64,000 bases of DNA from Oscillospiraceae bacterium (GCA_015064185.1 SVSS01000008.1:1-64000); one strand, 5' to 3'. Shown: positions 17,526-25,422, counted from the first letter of the stretch. Notes: generated by a model from the sequence alone, not told the origin. Made by a program: numbers and translations.

Positions 17526-20354
17526 TTATCTGATAACGTTTGCGTTGCCGGTGATCTCGGGAGTACCGGTCAAAGTGGTGTTGGTCAGCGTCAGAGTAGC
17601 ACCGGTCATAGTACCGCGAAGGATAATAACCGCGTCGCCATCATCATTTGCGGACTTCAGCGTGCTGTTTGCAATCGAGAAGGTACCGTTGTTAGTAGTA
17701 CCGTTTACGCCGAAGCGAACTGCATAACCCTGCACGTCGATGGTGCATCCGCTCATCTCAAGAGAAGGAGTGTAGTTCAGGTTGATACCGTTTTTGGAGT
17801 AGACCTCGCAATCAACGACCTTAAGACCCTTCTCTACGTTGGCTATCTGAAGTGCGGAGTGCATGCCCGTATTCACGGTGCAACCCTCTACGGTCAGGTT
17901 CCAGTCGCCGCCCGTATAGGATTTAACTGCTGCAACGTCGCCTACACCGCTATAAGAGAAGGTGCAGTTCTTAACCGTTACGTTGTTCGTGTAACGCGTG
18001 CTGTCATCACCGGACTTGCCAAGGTTGATGTAAGCCGCTACACTGAGAGAATCAGCCGCAAAGTTCACATTCTGAATCGTGAGGCCGGCGGTTTCATATC
18101 TTGCGGACTTGCCGTCAACCGTGATCGCACCTGCGATGGTGTGGCCGTTACCCTCGATCGTTACCTTAACGCCAGCCTTTTGGGGAGCGGTTACGTAACC
18201 CTCGATATCCTTAGCAAGGTAAACGGTAAGACCGTCGGTTGCTGCCTCAAGAACCTTCTGAAGCTCTGCTGCGGTGTAAGCAACAACCTTGCCGTCGATG
18301 GTAACTGCGTTGTAAACAGTGCCGTTAACCGTGGTGTTGTTGCTGCCGGACTTCTTGATTCTCCATTCGCCGCAGAAATCGGAATCTACAGTGTTGTTCT
18401 CTGTTACAAGAGTGTAGTGACCGTTATTAGAAAGGCTGCTGTCGATTTCGATCGCAGCTGCAACGTTACCGCCTGCAAGTGCGCTTGCGGTTGCGTTGAA
18501 GGTACAGCCCTTAACGGATACGTTGGTAACGTGAGAAGCAGCTTCTGTATAGATGAGAATTGCCTTACCTGCGGTGTTGAACGTGCAGTTGTTAAACTCA
18601 ACGTCCTTAGCGCCGTAAGTCCAGATATAATCTGCCTTTTCGGTCAGGTCAAACGTGCAGTTGTTGAAAACGACCTTGTTTGCATAAAGGAACTGAACGC
18701 CCTTGATCAAGCAGTTTTCGTAAACAACAGTATCGCTATGCTGAATACCGGTGTAGTTGCCGGAGCCAACAACGGTTACGCCCTGAAGAGTAACCTTGTT
18801 TGCCTTAGGCTTGTTAATTGTGATCACGGTATCACGGCCACCGACGATGGTTACGTCAGAAGAGGTGGTAGGCATGGAGTAGCTGCCGGGAGCGAGAACG
18901 ATGTATGTCTCACCACTTGCGAGAAGGTCGCTAAGACCGGCGCTGGAGGAAACAACGTCACCCTCATAGTACTTTGCGCCACCCGTTACAGTAACGAGAT
19001 CAATATAATCCTTGCTATCCTCGTCAACCCATACAGCGTGTACGGGATCGGGCGTGTTTGCGATATCAACGTTGTCAAGCACGATATCTGCGCCCTTGAT
19101 GGACTTAACCAAAATAGCAGCCTTTGCGCCGGTATTGAATTTTGCATTGGATACGCTGAGCGTAACCTTAGCAACCTCATCAGCTGCTACGTACTGCTCA
19201 TCAATCTTAATGCCTCTGCCGGAGTTAACGGTAAGACCGTCGATAACAACGTTCTGACCCTCAGCGGAGATCCAAAGAGCGTAAAGGTTCTGTGCCTCGT
19301 TGATGGTTACGTTCTTCATCGTTGTAGTCTTGCCGGGATTGCACAAGGCTACGGACTTTGCAAATGTAACGTTGTCAAGCACGTAGTTGCAGTTGCTCAG
19401 CGTGAAGTCGTAAATGTTCCAGGTGTTAGCCTTGTTACCCGTGCTGTTGAGCGTACCGTTCTTGATCGTGATAACGGCATTATCATTCTTTGCACCGATA
19501 GCAGACATATAGCTTGTTTTGATGCAAAGCTCGTAACCGTTAAGATCGATATCAATGGTCTCGGTCTTTTCGCTGCCAAGCCTATACTCACCGCTGCCGG
19601 GAGTCTGGTTGCCAAGAGAAGACATGGGAACTTCAATGTCGTTTGCAAGTGTTACGGCAATGTTCTTCAGATCGCTCGTAAGGATCTTTGCAAGCATCTC
19701 AGGGGTGGAAACCGCAAGGTCGATCTCGCTATCATCGCTGATCGCAGCATTGCCCTGAACAGCCTCAACAACAACTCTGATCTGAGCAGACTTGTTTTGA
19801 TACTCGTTGCCGGCAGTTACAGGGAACTCAACAACTACGGGAATTGCCGCAATGTTCTGACCGGGCTCCAACGTCATCCAAGTGGACGTAAGAGACTTAA
19901 GGCTGCTGTACGCAACACCGTTTACAGAAACGATGAGGCCGTCAATAAGCGAATCAAGTCCGTCGATGCACTCAACAACATAACGGTACTGAATGGTAAC
20001 GTCACTGGTGTTAGTACCCTGAACGTTGAAGGATACCTTATCGCCGGGGGTTACGCGATCGAGCGTAAGAACAGCATTGTCAAGCGTGGCGGTGCCACCG
20101 TTGACAAACGTATTCTTCTCGCAATCAACGTACGAATATGTACCACCAAATTCATCGGTGATGGTGCCGGAGGGATCTGCCTTTACGGACTGAAGCTTGA
20201 GATCGGTAAGAGAAGCCGTCATCTCAACCTTAGCCGCCTTGACCGAGATATCAACCTGGCTTTGGCTTGTAAACAAAGCGTAAGTAGAGCCTGCGATCAA
20301 GCAAAGGCAAAGTGCTATTGTCACGATAGAAGACAATAAAACTTTCTTTTTCAT
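17526..20354 (-). CDS. large TasA-like / right-handed beta-helix surface protein
   Basis: 942 residues from the ATG at 20354, which has an aaggag ribosome site; the longer frame from 20420 lacks one. SipW-type signal: VLLSSIVTIALCLCLIAGS, then TYALFTSQSQVDISVKA. Residues about 30-210 form the TasA-like domain. From about 230 onward there is a long series of irregular 20-25 residue rungs rich in NCTF/NVTF patterns (VFNNCTFDLTEK, EFNNCTFNTAGK, SVKGCTFNATAS, TVKNCTFSYSG), as in parallel beta-helix (pectate-lyase-like) proteins. Likely a fibrous adhesin or glycan-binding matrix component. No wall anchor. Confidence 0.8.
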   Translation of the reverse strand: MKKKVLLSSIVTIALCLCLIAGSTYALFTSQSQVDISVKAAKVEMTASLTDLKLQSVKADPSGTITDEFGGTYSYVDCEKNTFVNGGTATLDNAVLTLDRVTPGDKVSFNVQGTNTSDVTIQYRYVVECIDGLDSLIDGLIVSVNGVAYSSLKSLTSTWMTLEPGQNIAAIPVVVEFPVTAGNEYQNKSAQIRVVVEAVQGNAAISDDSEIDLAVSTPEMLAKILTSDLKNIAVTLANDIEVPMSSLGNQTPGSGEYRLGSEKTETIDIDLNGYELCIKTSYMSAIGAKNDNAVITIKNGTLNSTGNKANTWNIYDFTLSNCNYVLDNVTFAKSVALCNPGKTTTMKNVTINEAQNLYALWISAEGQNVVIDGLTVNSGRGIKIDEQYVAADEVAKVTLSVSNAKFNTGAKAAILVKSIKGADIVLDNVDIANTPDPVHAVWVDEDSKDYIDLVTVTGGAKYYEGDVVSSSAGLSDLLASGETYIVLAPGSYSMPTTSSDVTIVGGRDTVITINKPKANKVTLQGVTVVGSGNYTGIQHSDTVVYENCLIKGVQFLYANKVVFNNCTFDLTEKADYIWTYGAKDVEFNNCTFNTAGKAILIYTEAASHVTNVSVKGCTFNATASALAGGNVAAAIEIDSSLSNNGHYTLVTENNTVDSDFCGEWRIKKSGSNNTTVNGTVYNAVTIDGKVVAYTAAELQKVLEAATDGLTVYLAKDIEGYVTAPQKAGVKVTIEGNGHTIAGAITVDGKSARYETAGLTIQNVNFAADSLSVAAYINLGKSGDDSTRYTNNVTVKNCTFSYSGVGDVAAVKSYTGGDWNLTVEGCTVNTGMHSALQIANVEKGLKVVDCEVYSKNGINLNYTPSLEMSGCTIDVQGYAVRFGVNGTTNNGTFSIANSTLKSANDDGDAVIILRGTMTGATLTLTNTTLTGTPEITGNANVIR

Positions 20355-20450
20355 TTGAATCTTCTCCTTATAAATATATTGAAGCTTATTGTCGGACAAA
20401 GCGTCAAATCTAAGCTTCAAAAATTTGGCGCCTGTATTTCTTTTTTACTC

Positions 20451-21116
20451 TCACGGAGTAGGAGCAGTAGTTGCCTGAACGGCGTGTACAACAAGATCAA
20501 AGTCAAGTTCTTCGCCCTGGGCAAGGTTGTTTTCCTCAATGTTGTTGCTTGCGATCGCACTGTCAAGGAACTCCAGTGTTACGGTAAACGTCGCCGTAGC
20601 ACCGATAGCAAGCTGATCAATATATGAATCGTTTGCTCCCTTAACAGTTAAACCGTTGCCAACAAAATCGGATTTGTCCGCACCCGTGTTCACTGTTATC
20701 TTAACCTGCTTTGCAAGATCTTCGCCTTTGGTTTTATCCTTGCATATGATTTCGATCCAATACCCAAACGCCACGTCGCTTTGATTTTCAATTTGCATCT
20801 TAGCAACGAATTTGGAGCCGGGAACGACCTTTTCATCCGCCTCAATACCAAACACGTTTTCCCTTGTGGAATTGGTGAAGTTTACTGCGGCATCCGTTGC
20901 GGATTGAACTGTATTTTCAACAAGATATCCCGAGGTATCAAGAGTTGTTTTTACAAGCTCAGTTCGCTTTAGGGTAATGGAAAGATCGCCTGCCTGCAAA
21001 TGGTTCGTTAGCTTTACGTCGTCAGTAAACAACGCATAAGTACCCGCTGCGATCAGCGAAATACAAAGCATCAATGTAACCGTAGCCAAAAGCACCGCTC
21101 TCGTCCTTTTTGACAC
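20451..21116 (-). CDS. TasA/camelysin-like secreted protein
   Basis: 221 residues from a GTG start with a near-perfect aaggaggtga ribosome site. Signal AVLLATVTLMLCISLIAAG, then TYALFTDDVKLTNHLQAGDL. ENQSDVAFGYWIEI and VVHAVQATTAP match positions in sibling proteins. The signal and ALFT motif are closest to those of the 942-residue protein encoded next, suggesting a pair. No anchor motif. Confidence 0.82.
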   Translation of the reverse strand: MSKRTRAVLLATVTLMLCISLIAAGTYALFTDDVKLTNHLQAGDLSITLKRTELVKTTLDTSGYLVENTVQSATDAAVNFTNSTRENVFGIEADEKVVPGSKFVAKMQIENQSDVAFGYWIEIICKDKTKGEDLAKQVKITVNTGADKSDFVGNGLTVKGANDSYIDQLAIGATATFTVTLEFLDSAIASNNIEENNLAQGEELDFDLVVHAVQATTAPTP

Positions 21117-21168
21117 AGTCTCACCTCCTTCTTTCTAAAAAATATGTATTAACAACGGTTTTCCGCGG

Positions 21169-21987
21169 TTAAACCTCTTTTTGCTCGCGCGCCTGCTTAC
21201 GCTTTTCTCTTGCGAGCTGCTTTTTGTACGCCTTCTCTTCCTCGATCAGCTGAACCGCAATATCAATGCTATTCTTTACTGCGTCTACTGTTGCGGCATC
21301 AACCACCTTAATAACGGTAGCTGCCTGCTTAACGGGGATCTTGTTTTCACTGATGTAGTTGCGGAAATCACTGTTGGTAAGCAAGAATTCGCAATATACT
21401 ACGCCGCGCTTAATGCGAAGACGTACAATGCGCTTGGAGCCGATCTTGTACTCCTCATAGCGCTGATTGTAGTAGCGTCTGCTTGCTTCCTTGCCTGCGG
21501 CATACTTGATGATGTCGTTGTAAAATCCCTTTTGCTCAGAGGAAAGCTCCAGATATTTTTCCTCAAGCGTTTGAGAGGTAGAGGCAGAAAAGCTAACAGT
21601 TCCCTCCTCGGTTTCCTCTGCATCATCCGAAGCCTCGGGCGCCTCCTCTGCTTCAGCAATCACCTCTGCCACGGGTTCAGCCACCACCTCGGCAACAACT
21701 GCCTCCTTAGCGGGTTCTTCCTTGGCGGGTGCTTCCTCGGCAGGTGCTTCGTCTGCGACGGGCATTATCTCCGGTGCCTGCACCTGCTTTACAGGCGCTG
21801 CGCAAGCCTCAGCTCTCATTGCCGCCAAGATCGCTTCACGCATTGCCGCTTCCCTTTCGCGTTCTGCAGCGTTGTTGATGCGCTTGGTGATGTAGCTTTC
21901 CTTTACCACGTCGCGAATGACTACCATAACGGCAAACAAAGCCACAACGCTGACAAAGGTCATGAAGATCATAAATACTACTTCCAT
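21169..21987 (-). CDS. membrane-anchored protein with acidic linker, unknown function
   Basis: 272 residues: one N-terminal transmembrane helix (about 5-24), a basic juxtamembrane segment, an Ala/Glu/Pro-rich linker (about 65-130), and a folded C-terminal domain from about 140 (LSSEQKGFYNDIIKYA, RRYYNQRYEEYKIGSKRIV, VDAATVDAVKNSIDIAVQ) ending in a Lys/Arg/Glu helix. I have seen this type of C-terminal domain in clostridial membrane proteins but know no function. Its start overlaps the end of the third signal peptidase gene by 10 nt, so they are co-translated; it may be an accessory of export. Confidence 0.6.
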   Translation of the reverse strand: MEVVFMIFMTFVSVVALFAVMVVIRDVVKESYITKRINNAAEREREAAMREAILAAMRAEACAAPVKQVQAPEIMPVADEAPAEEAPAKEEPAKEAVVAEVVAEPVAEVIAEAEEAPEASDDAEETEEGTVSFSASTSQTLEEKYLELSSEQKGFYNDIIKYAAGKEASRRYYNQRYEEYKIGSKRIVRLRIKRGVVYCEFLLTNSDFRNYISENKIPVKQAATVIKVVDAATVDAVKNSIDIAVQLIEEEKAYKKQLAREKRKQAREQKEV

Positions 21988-22793
21988 GTCTGTTTCTCCT
22001 GTTCTTCTTGATTTTGGGGTTGTATATCCTGCACGTCAGATGACGTGGTAGAATCTTTGGTTTGTGCCGCCTGCAAGAGCTCAAGCTGCTTTTTCAACTC
22101 CTCGATCTCGCTTTGCTGCTGCTCCTTTATCGCCTGCTGCTTTTTCCGTCTATCAGCGCCGACAACGCTCACAATGCGTAAGATCTCCAGCACAATAATG
22201 ATGATACAGGGTATCATAATGATGCAAACGATACCCACGGGGCTTTTTAGCAAATATACCAACAAGCCAAGCGGCACGCTTACGCCAACGACCTTACCAA
22301 TTACGTAATTCGGACTGTTAACCTGTGTGGTGTCAATGGTTTGGGTCATTACATCGGCATTCTCACCTTTGTTGTCACCCTGCAGCTCTATGGTGTAACC
22401 GCCATTTTCGTTTTTCTCAATAGATACGATACGGTGCGTTATGGTCTCCTGCGTGGTGTACACGTATTTAAAAGTAAGAACGTCTCCCACCGCAAGCTCA
22501 TCATACCAAGCTGCCGCTTCAATTGGATCTTCGGGCATCACCTCAACAAAGACCATTGACTTTGTGGGAATATCCTTGATCTTGTATCCGCTCACATCGG
22601 TTTGCTCACACGCCTCCATCGAGGGAGATTGCACAAATCTGATCTGATAGCCCAAGACCGTTGCCGCCCCGTCGCCGTCCTTTTTTGACACAATGGAAAG
22701 AACAAGTGTCACAAGGCAAATCACCATAAAAAGATAGAGAAGCACGTCGCCCGCGATTTTTACTCCGCGCACTATCAAAGCTTTACCCTTCAT
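21978..22793 (-). CDS. signal peptidase I-like protein with C-terminal coiled coil
   Basis: 271 residues from the ATG at 22793 (aaggag, 8-nt spacing). Third S26-family peptidase of the locus. Transmembrane helix at about 14-36; Ser58 in RFVQSPSMEA, His120 in ETITHRIVSI; GDNKGENAD and VIGKVVGVSVPLG are family motifs. Two C-terminal hydrophobic helices lead to a Gln/Glu/Lys coiled coil and a Gln-rich tail. The likely substrates are the TasA-like proteins on either side. It has the same plan as the 260-residue peptidase but diverges strongly. Confidence 0.88.
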   Translation of the reverse strand: MKGKALIVRGVKIAGDVLLYLFMVICLVTLVLSIVSKKDGDGAATVLGYQIRFVQSPSMEACEQTDVSGYKIKDIPTKSMVFVEVMPEDPIEAAAWYDELAVGDVLTFKYVYTTQETITHRIVSIEKNENGGYTIELQGDNKGENADVMTQTIDTTQVNSPNYVIGKVVGVSVPLGLLVYLLKSPVGIVCIIMIPCIIIIVLEILRIVSVVGADRRKKQQAIKEQQQSEIEELKKQLELLQAAQTKDSTTSSDVQDIQPQNQEEQEKQTWK

Positions 22794-22798
22794 GAGGA

Positions 22799-23296
22799 TC
22801 ACTCCTTTTCTATAGTGAAATGGACATCAAAATCTGCAAACGTATCCTTTGCTTCGTTACCAACCTCTTGCGGCATTTCATAAATGACCTGCACGTCAAA
22901 GGGGTCCTCTGCCTGTAGTTCTGCCGAAAAGCCGGGGATCGTATTGCCGTCAAGCAGCGCCTGCAGCGTGCCGTTCCACATGATCTCATCCCCCGCCTTC
23001 ACGGTAACGTTTACAAAAGGCTTTAAGCCTCCGTTTTCCTTCTCCTCATATGCAAGCGAAATGCGATATGTACCCGAAGCCTTACATTTGAGATGAACGG
23101 TGTAGGTGCGTGAGGTCGCAGGAAGAAGCGCCAAGTCATGGATCTCTACGGTGCTTGTGGTCGTGCCTTCCTTGCTCACTGTAATATTTTCTTCAAAGTC
23201 CTCGTGTGCCAGCTGTGTATGTGCTGCAAGGAGACCACCCATTGCTGCCAACAAACAAAGCGCAACCACAAGAACCGCTATTGCAAGTTTACTCAT
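22799..23296 (-). CDS. short TasA-like secreted protein
   Basis: 165 residues (ATG at 23296 with ggag 8 nt upstream; an in-frame TTG precedes it). Signal peptide KLAIAVLVVALCLLAAMGG, then LLAAHTQLAHEDFEENI, lacking the AYFT signature. The mature part is a compact beta domain (RTYTVHLKCKASGTYRISL; VHFTIEKE at the end). Position and length suggest a minor or anchoring matrix subunit. Assignment to the TasA family rests mainly on context. Confidence 0.6.
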   Translation of the reverse strand: MSKLAIAVLVVALCLLAAMGGLLAAHTQLAHEDFEENITVSKEGTTTSTVEIHDLALLPATSRTYTVHLKCKASGTYRISLAYEEKENGGLKPFVNVTVKAGDEIMWNGTLQALLDGNTIPGFSAELQAEDPFDVQVIYEMPQEVGNEAKDTFADFDVHFTIEKE

Positions 23297-23346
23297 CAAT
23301 GCTGCTCCCTTCTGCCGTTATTTTTCTTTCACCAAAATCTATCATA

Positions 23347-23541
23347 TTAGTATTTGACGAAAGGTATGAGTGAGAGCCAAAGCTTGCGTCGCAAAACGCG
23401 CCACCTTTTTTGCTCCTCGCCCGTAGTGCGCCCGATCTCAATGTTCAAGCGCTTTAGCTCCCAACGAAATTTTTCAAGCCCTAAAATGATCCACACGATC
23501 CAAAGTATAGCGATCAGTGCGACTATGATACCTACTACCAT
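23347..23541 (-). CDS. small membrane protein, unknown
   Basis: 64 residues: one transmembrane helix (about 3-22, VGIIVALIAILWIVWIILGL), then a strongly basic amphipathic tail (EKFRWELKRLNIEIGRTTG, then WRVLRRKLW). Good ribosome site (cgaggt). Lies between the Zn-ribbon-like gene and the short TasA-like gene, with the same orientation. No family recognised. Confidence 0.6.
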   Translation of the reverse strand: MVVGIIVALIAILWIVWIILGLEKFRWELKRLNIEIGRTTGEEQKRWRVLRRKLWLSLIPFVKY

Positions 23542-23544
23542 AGC

Positions 23545-23733
23545 TTACCTCGCCTTATCATACAGGAAGCGATAGCAAGCAGCGCAAAGCTGACCGGCTC
23601 CCATTAAATAAAACTGTCTTTCCAATACAGGTGATTGCCACGAGTAATGTGCCTCTTTTCCGCACAGTATACATTTCTCTAACGTTTCTTTTGATGCTTG
23701 AATAATGACCTCTTGTTTTGAATTCCTTTTCAT
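23545..23733 (-). CDS. small putative zinc-ribbon protein, first gene of the matrix operon
   Basis: About 62 residues from Met at 23733 (MKRNSKQEVIIQASKETLEK). Two Cys pairs, CILC and CAAC, lie about 32 residues apart and could bind one zinc ion. The frame stays open further upstream to 23883 through the palindromic sites; that extension has poor protein character. The Shine-Dalgarno site at 23733 is weak. It may be a small regulator of the locus; no family recognised. Confidence 0.5.
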   Translation of the reverse strand: MKRNSKQEVIIQASKETLEKCILCGKEAHYSWQSPVLERQFYLMGAGQLCAACYRFLYDKAR

Positions 23734-23779
23734 AGCTTTAGCGGTTTTAAGTGGTTGTTCGTTTGAATATACAATAATA

Positions 23780-23803
23780 GCAACATAACGAGTGTTATGT
23801 TGC
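23780..23803 (+). repeat. recombination-site-like palindrome, copy A
   Basis: Arms gcaacataa / ttatgttgc (9 bp, perfect) around the asymmetric 6-bp centre cgagtg. Same orientation as copy B, inverted relative to copy C. Arms of TTATGTT type with a 6-bp spacer resemble XerC/D-type core sites. Confidence 0.7.
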
Positions 23804-23813
23804 TTCAAGAATG

Positions 23814-23831
23814 ACATAACGAGTGTTATGT
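23814..23831 (+). repeat. recombination-site-like palindrome, copy B
   Basis: acataa - cgagtg - ttatgt; identical core to copy A and in direct orientation, starting 34 bp downstream. The left flank (tg) matches the reverse complement of copy C. Confidence 0.7.
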
Positions 23832-23871
23832 AATATATATTTCTATATATATTGCGTGCAATTGTGTATGT

Positions 23872-23900
23872 ATTGTAACACACCCCGCATAAAATTGCAA
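23872..23900 (-). promoter_or_regulatory. strong sigma-A promoter facing the matrix operon
   Basis: Minus strand: -35 TTGCAA (complement of 23895-23900), 17-bp spacer, -10 TACAAT (complement of 23872-23877). It lies between copies B and C of the palindromic site, so it would be carried on an invertible segment. In the orientation seen, transcription runs into the Zn-ribbon gene and the TasA-type genes. Confidence 0.7.
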
Positions 23901-23945
23901 CATATTTTTCGAAAAAAAGGGAATTTCTGCATAAAAATTTAATTT

Positions 23946-24032
23946 TTGCACAACAAAAACACCTTGGTTTGGGATATTTTTGCTAATTTTTGCAAAAAAC
24001 CTGCCAAGGCTTTTTTTGTTGTGCAATTTTTT
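23946..24032 (+). terminator. long hairpin inside the putative invertible segment
   Basis: Arms at 23946-23967 (ttgcacaac, then ccttgg) and 24004-24026 (ccaaggc, then gttgtgcaa) pair over about 20 positions, and six T follow on the plus strand (24027-24032). As placed it would stop plus-strand transcripts. If the segment inverted, it would face the operon and block read-through from the recombinase gene. Confidence 0.5.
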
Positions 24033-24083
24033 ATCCAGATAATAGTTTTTTTCATAAGCAATGGTGTAATAAACAGGGCAATA

Positions 24084-24107
24084 GCAACATAACACTCGTT
24101 ATGTCAC
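24084..24107 (-). repeat. recombination-site-like palindrome, copy C (inverted)
   Basis: Plus strand: gcaacataa - cactcg - ttatgtcac, so the centre reads cgagtg on the minus strand, inverted relative to copies A and B. The conserved asymmetric centre fixes the orientation. Confidence 0.7.
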
Positions 24108-24108
24108 C

Positions 24109-24135
24109 GAACGGAACCTTCCGTTCTTTTTTTGT
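24109..24135 (+). terminator. plus-strand terminator just outside the invertible segment
   Basis: gaacgga / tccgttc stem followed by a run of seven T on the plus strand only. No plus-strand gene lies upstream, so its only visible use is to stop transcription from the promoter after inversion, before it reaches the recombinase gene antisense. Confidence 0.65.
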
Positions 24136-24146
24136 TTGTAGGCTTT

Positions 24147-24989
24147 TTATAAAATCAAATGCATGTGTGCCATTTGACGTTTGTGCTCGGCACTGGTGGT
24201 TGTAATATAGATACGTGTGGTATTGATGCTGGTATGACCTAAAATATCGGCAAGCTTGGCAATATCCTTTTCAATGCCGTAAAAGGTTCTTGCAAACAGA
24301 TGCCTTAAATTGTGTGGAAAGACTTTTGATGGCGGAACTCCGGCATCCTCACAAAGCTCCTTCATTTCGCGCCAGATTTGCGAACGGTTGATTGGTTTTC
24401 CGCTTCTACTGACAAATACGCTGCCCTGCGTGATCCCGCGCTCCTTTACATAGCGGCGCAGCCTGCGACACAGCTCCGGCACCAAGAGTATTCGCCTGAC
24501 CTTTCCCTTGCAGTCTACCGTGGCTTCTCCGCACCCGATTGCCTCAACGGTGATATATTTCAATTCGCTAACGCGTATCCCCGTGCCGCAAATAGTTTGA
24601 ATGATCAAATTGAGTCTTTCCTTCCCCTTGGCATTTGCCGCGGTCAGTAGCCTTGCGTATTCCCTTTTTGTTAACTCCTTTTGCTCGGCGCAGTACGCCT
24701 CTCGCTGTATGCGGAACTGCCGCACACAAAGCTCGTGCCACCCGCAAAATCGGAAAAACGCATTGAGCGCCGCCAGCATTGAATTGGCGCTTGTCACCGC
24801 ATAATTTTTCTTTAATTCGTTCTTATACTTAAGCACAAGATCCTTGTCAATCTTATCCTCACCCACATACAAGGCAAAAGCGTGCACATCGTGCATATAC
24901 TTTTCAAGTGTTGCTTTACTTCGCTCCTCGCTTTGCAGGTACTGCTTAAACGCCGTAATTTTGTTTTCATTTAACGTTTTTGCTTTCAT
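24147..24989 (-). CDS. tyrosine recombinase, XerC/D-like
   Basis: 280 residues from the ATG at 24989 (ggagaag ribosome site); a longer frame to 25073 has no ribosome site. N-terminal SAM-like core-binding domain (about 10-90), C-terminal catalytic domain with R139 (GTGIRVSELKYI), K163 (DCKGKVRR), H226-R229 (HNLRHLF), H252 and nucleophile Y261 (GHTSINTTRIYI). Complete. Lies directly upstream of three palindromic sites with 6-bp centres and the matrix-operon promoter, as expected for a local DNA invertase. No minus-strand terminator follows, so read-through into the matrix operon is possible. Confidence 0.9.
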   Translation of the reverse strand: MKAKTLNENKITAFKQYLQSEERSKATLEKYMHDVHAFALYVGEDKIDKDLVLKYKNELKKNYAVTSANSMLAALNAFFRFCGWHELCVRQFRIQREAYCAEQKELTKREYARLLTAANAKGKERLNLIIQTICGTGIRVSELKYITVEAIGCGEATVDCKGKVRRILLVPELCRRLRRYVKERGITQGSVFVSRSGKPINRSQIWREMKELCEDAGVPPSKVFPHNLRHLFARTFYGIEKDIAKLADILGHTSINTTRIYITTTSAEHKRQMAHMHLIL

Positions 24990-25019
24990 AAACCTTCTCC
25001 TTTCGAGTGGTATATAATT

Positions 25020-25048
25020 ATTGTAGCAAAAATTTGCCTTTTTATCAA
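25020..25048 (-). promoter_or_regulatory. promoter of the recombinase gene
   Basis: Minus strand -35 TTGATA (complement of 25043-25048), 17-bp spacer, -10 TACAAT (complement of 25020-25025), about 30 nt before the start codon. Confidence 0.6.
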
Positions 25049-25116
25049 ATGTAAAACAGTAATTTTTTACCAAAATATAAAAATTTGTTTTATAATGAAA
25101 AAAACAGAAAAAGCTC

Positions 25117-25146
25117 TTGACTTTTTTAGGGCAAATATGCTATACT
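25117..25146 (+). promoter_or_regulatory. tRNA-Val promoter
   Basis: TTGACT (25117-25122), 18-bp spacer, TATACT (25141-25146), ending 16 nt before the tRNA. Confidence 0.65.
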
Positions 25147-25162
25147 AATTTCCGTTGCAAAC

Positions 25163-25239
25163 GGAGGCATAGCTCAGCTGGTTAGAGCGCATGCTTGACA
25201 TGCATGAGGTCATTGGTTCGATCCCAACTGTCTCCACCA
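25163..25239 (+). tRNA. tRNA-Val (GAC)
   Basis: Full cloverleaf: acceptor ggaggca / tgtctcc, D-loop agctcagctggttagagc, anticodon stem catgc / gcatg with anticodon gac, T-loop ggttcgatccc, encoded CCA at 25237-25239. Followed by a terminator and by a tRNA-mimicking element. Confidence 0.97.
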
Positions 25240-25248
25240 AACAAAAAG

Positions 25249-25270
25249 AGCGCCTTGGGCGCTTTTTTTG
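25249..25270 (+). terminator. terminator after tRNA-Val
   Basis: agcgcc / ggcgct stem, ttg loop, then seven T. Confidence 0.85.
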
Positions 25271-25274
25271 TTTT

Positions 25275-25422
25275 CGGGACAGAATGGGGAGAACCAACGG
25301 AAGATCGTAAAACCCGAAAAGGAAAACCGCTATGTCAAGCAAAACGCCAAAGCAAGAAAATTTGACAAGCGATCTGCTTTTGTCGCATAGCGACAAGAAT
25401 GATCCCAGCTGTCCGTGCCAAC
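25275..25422 (+). repeat. tRNA-3'-end-mimicking element (Val type)
   Basis: Non-coding element after tRNA-Val. 5' arm gggacag, then gagaaccaa, complements the tRNA's own 3' end. Inner arms agatcg (25302-25307) / cgatct (25370-25375), then a hairpin ttgtcgc-ata-gcgacaa (25380-25396) with a 3-nt loop, then gatcccagctgtccgtgcca (25401-25420), a near copy of the tRNA-Val T-arm/acceptor end. It has the same plan as the Ser and Leu elements. A second terminator follows. Confidence 0.6.

Noticed and set aside
17490..20339. 949-codon open frame on the plus strand
   Set aside because: It is antisense to the 942-residue TasA-like/beta-helix gene, with no ribosome site or protein-like composition (excess of Cys, Arg and Val); an effect of codon use on the real strand.
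23780..24107. CRISPR-like repeats
   Set aside because: Only three copies, irregular spacing, one inverted; no Cas genes.
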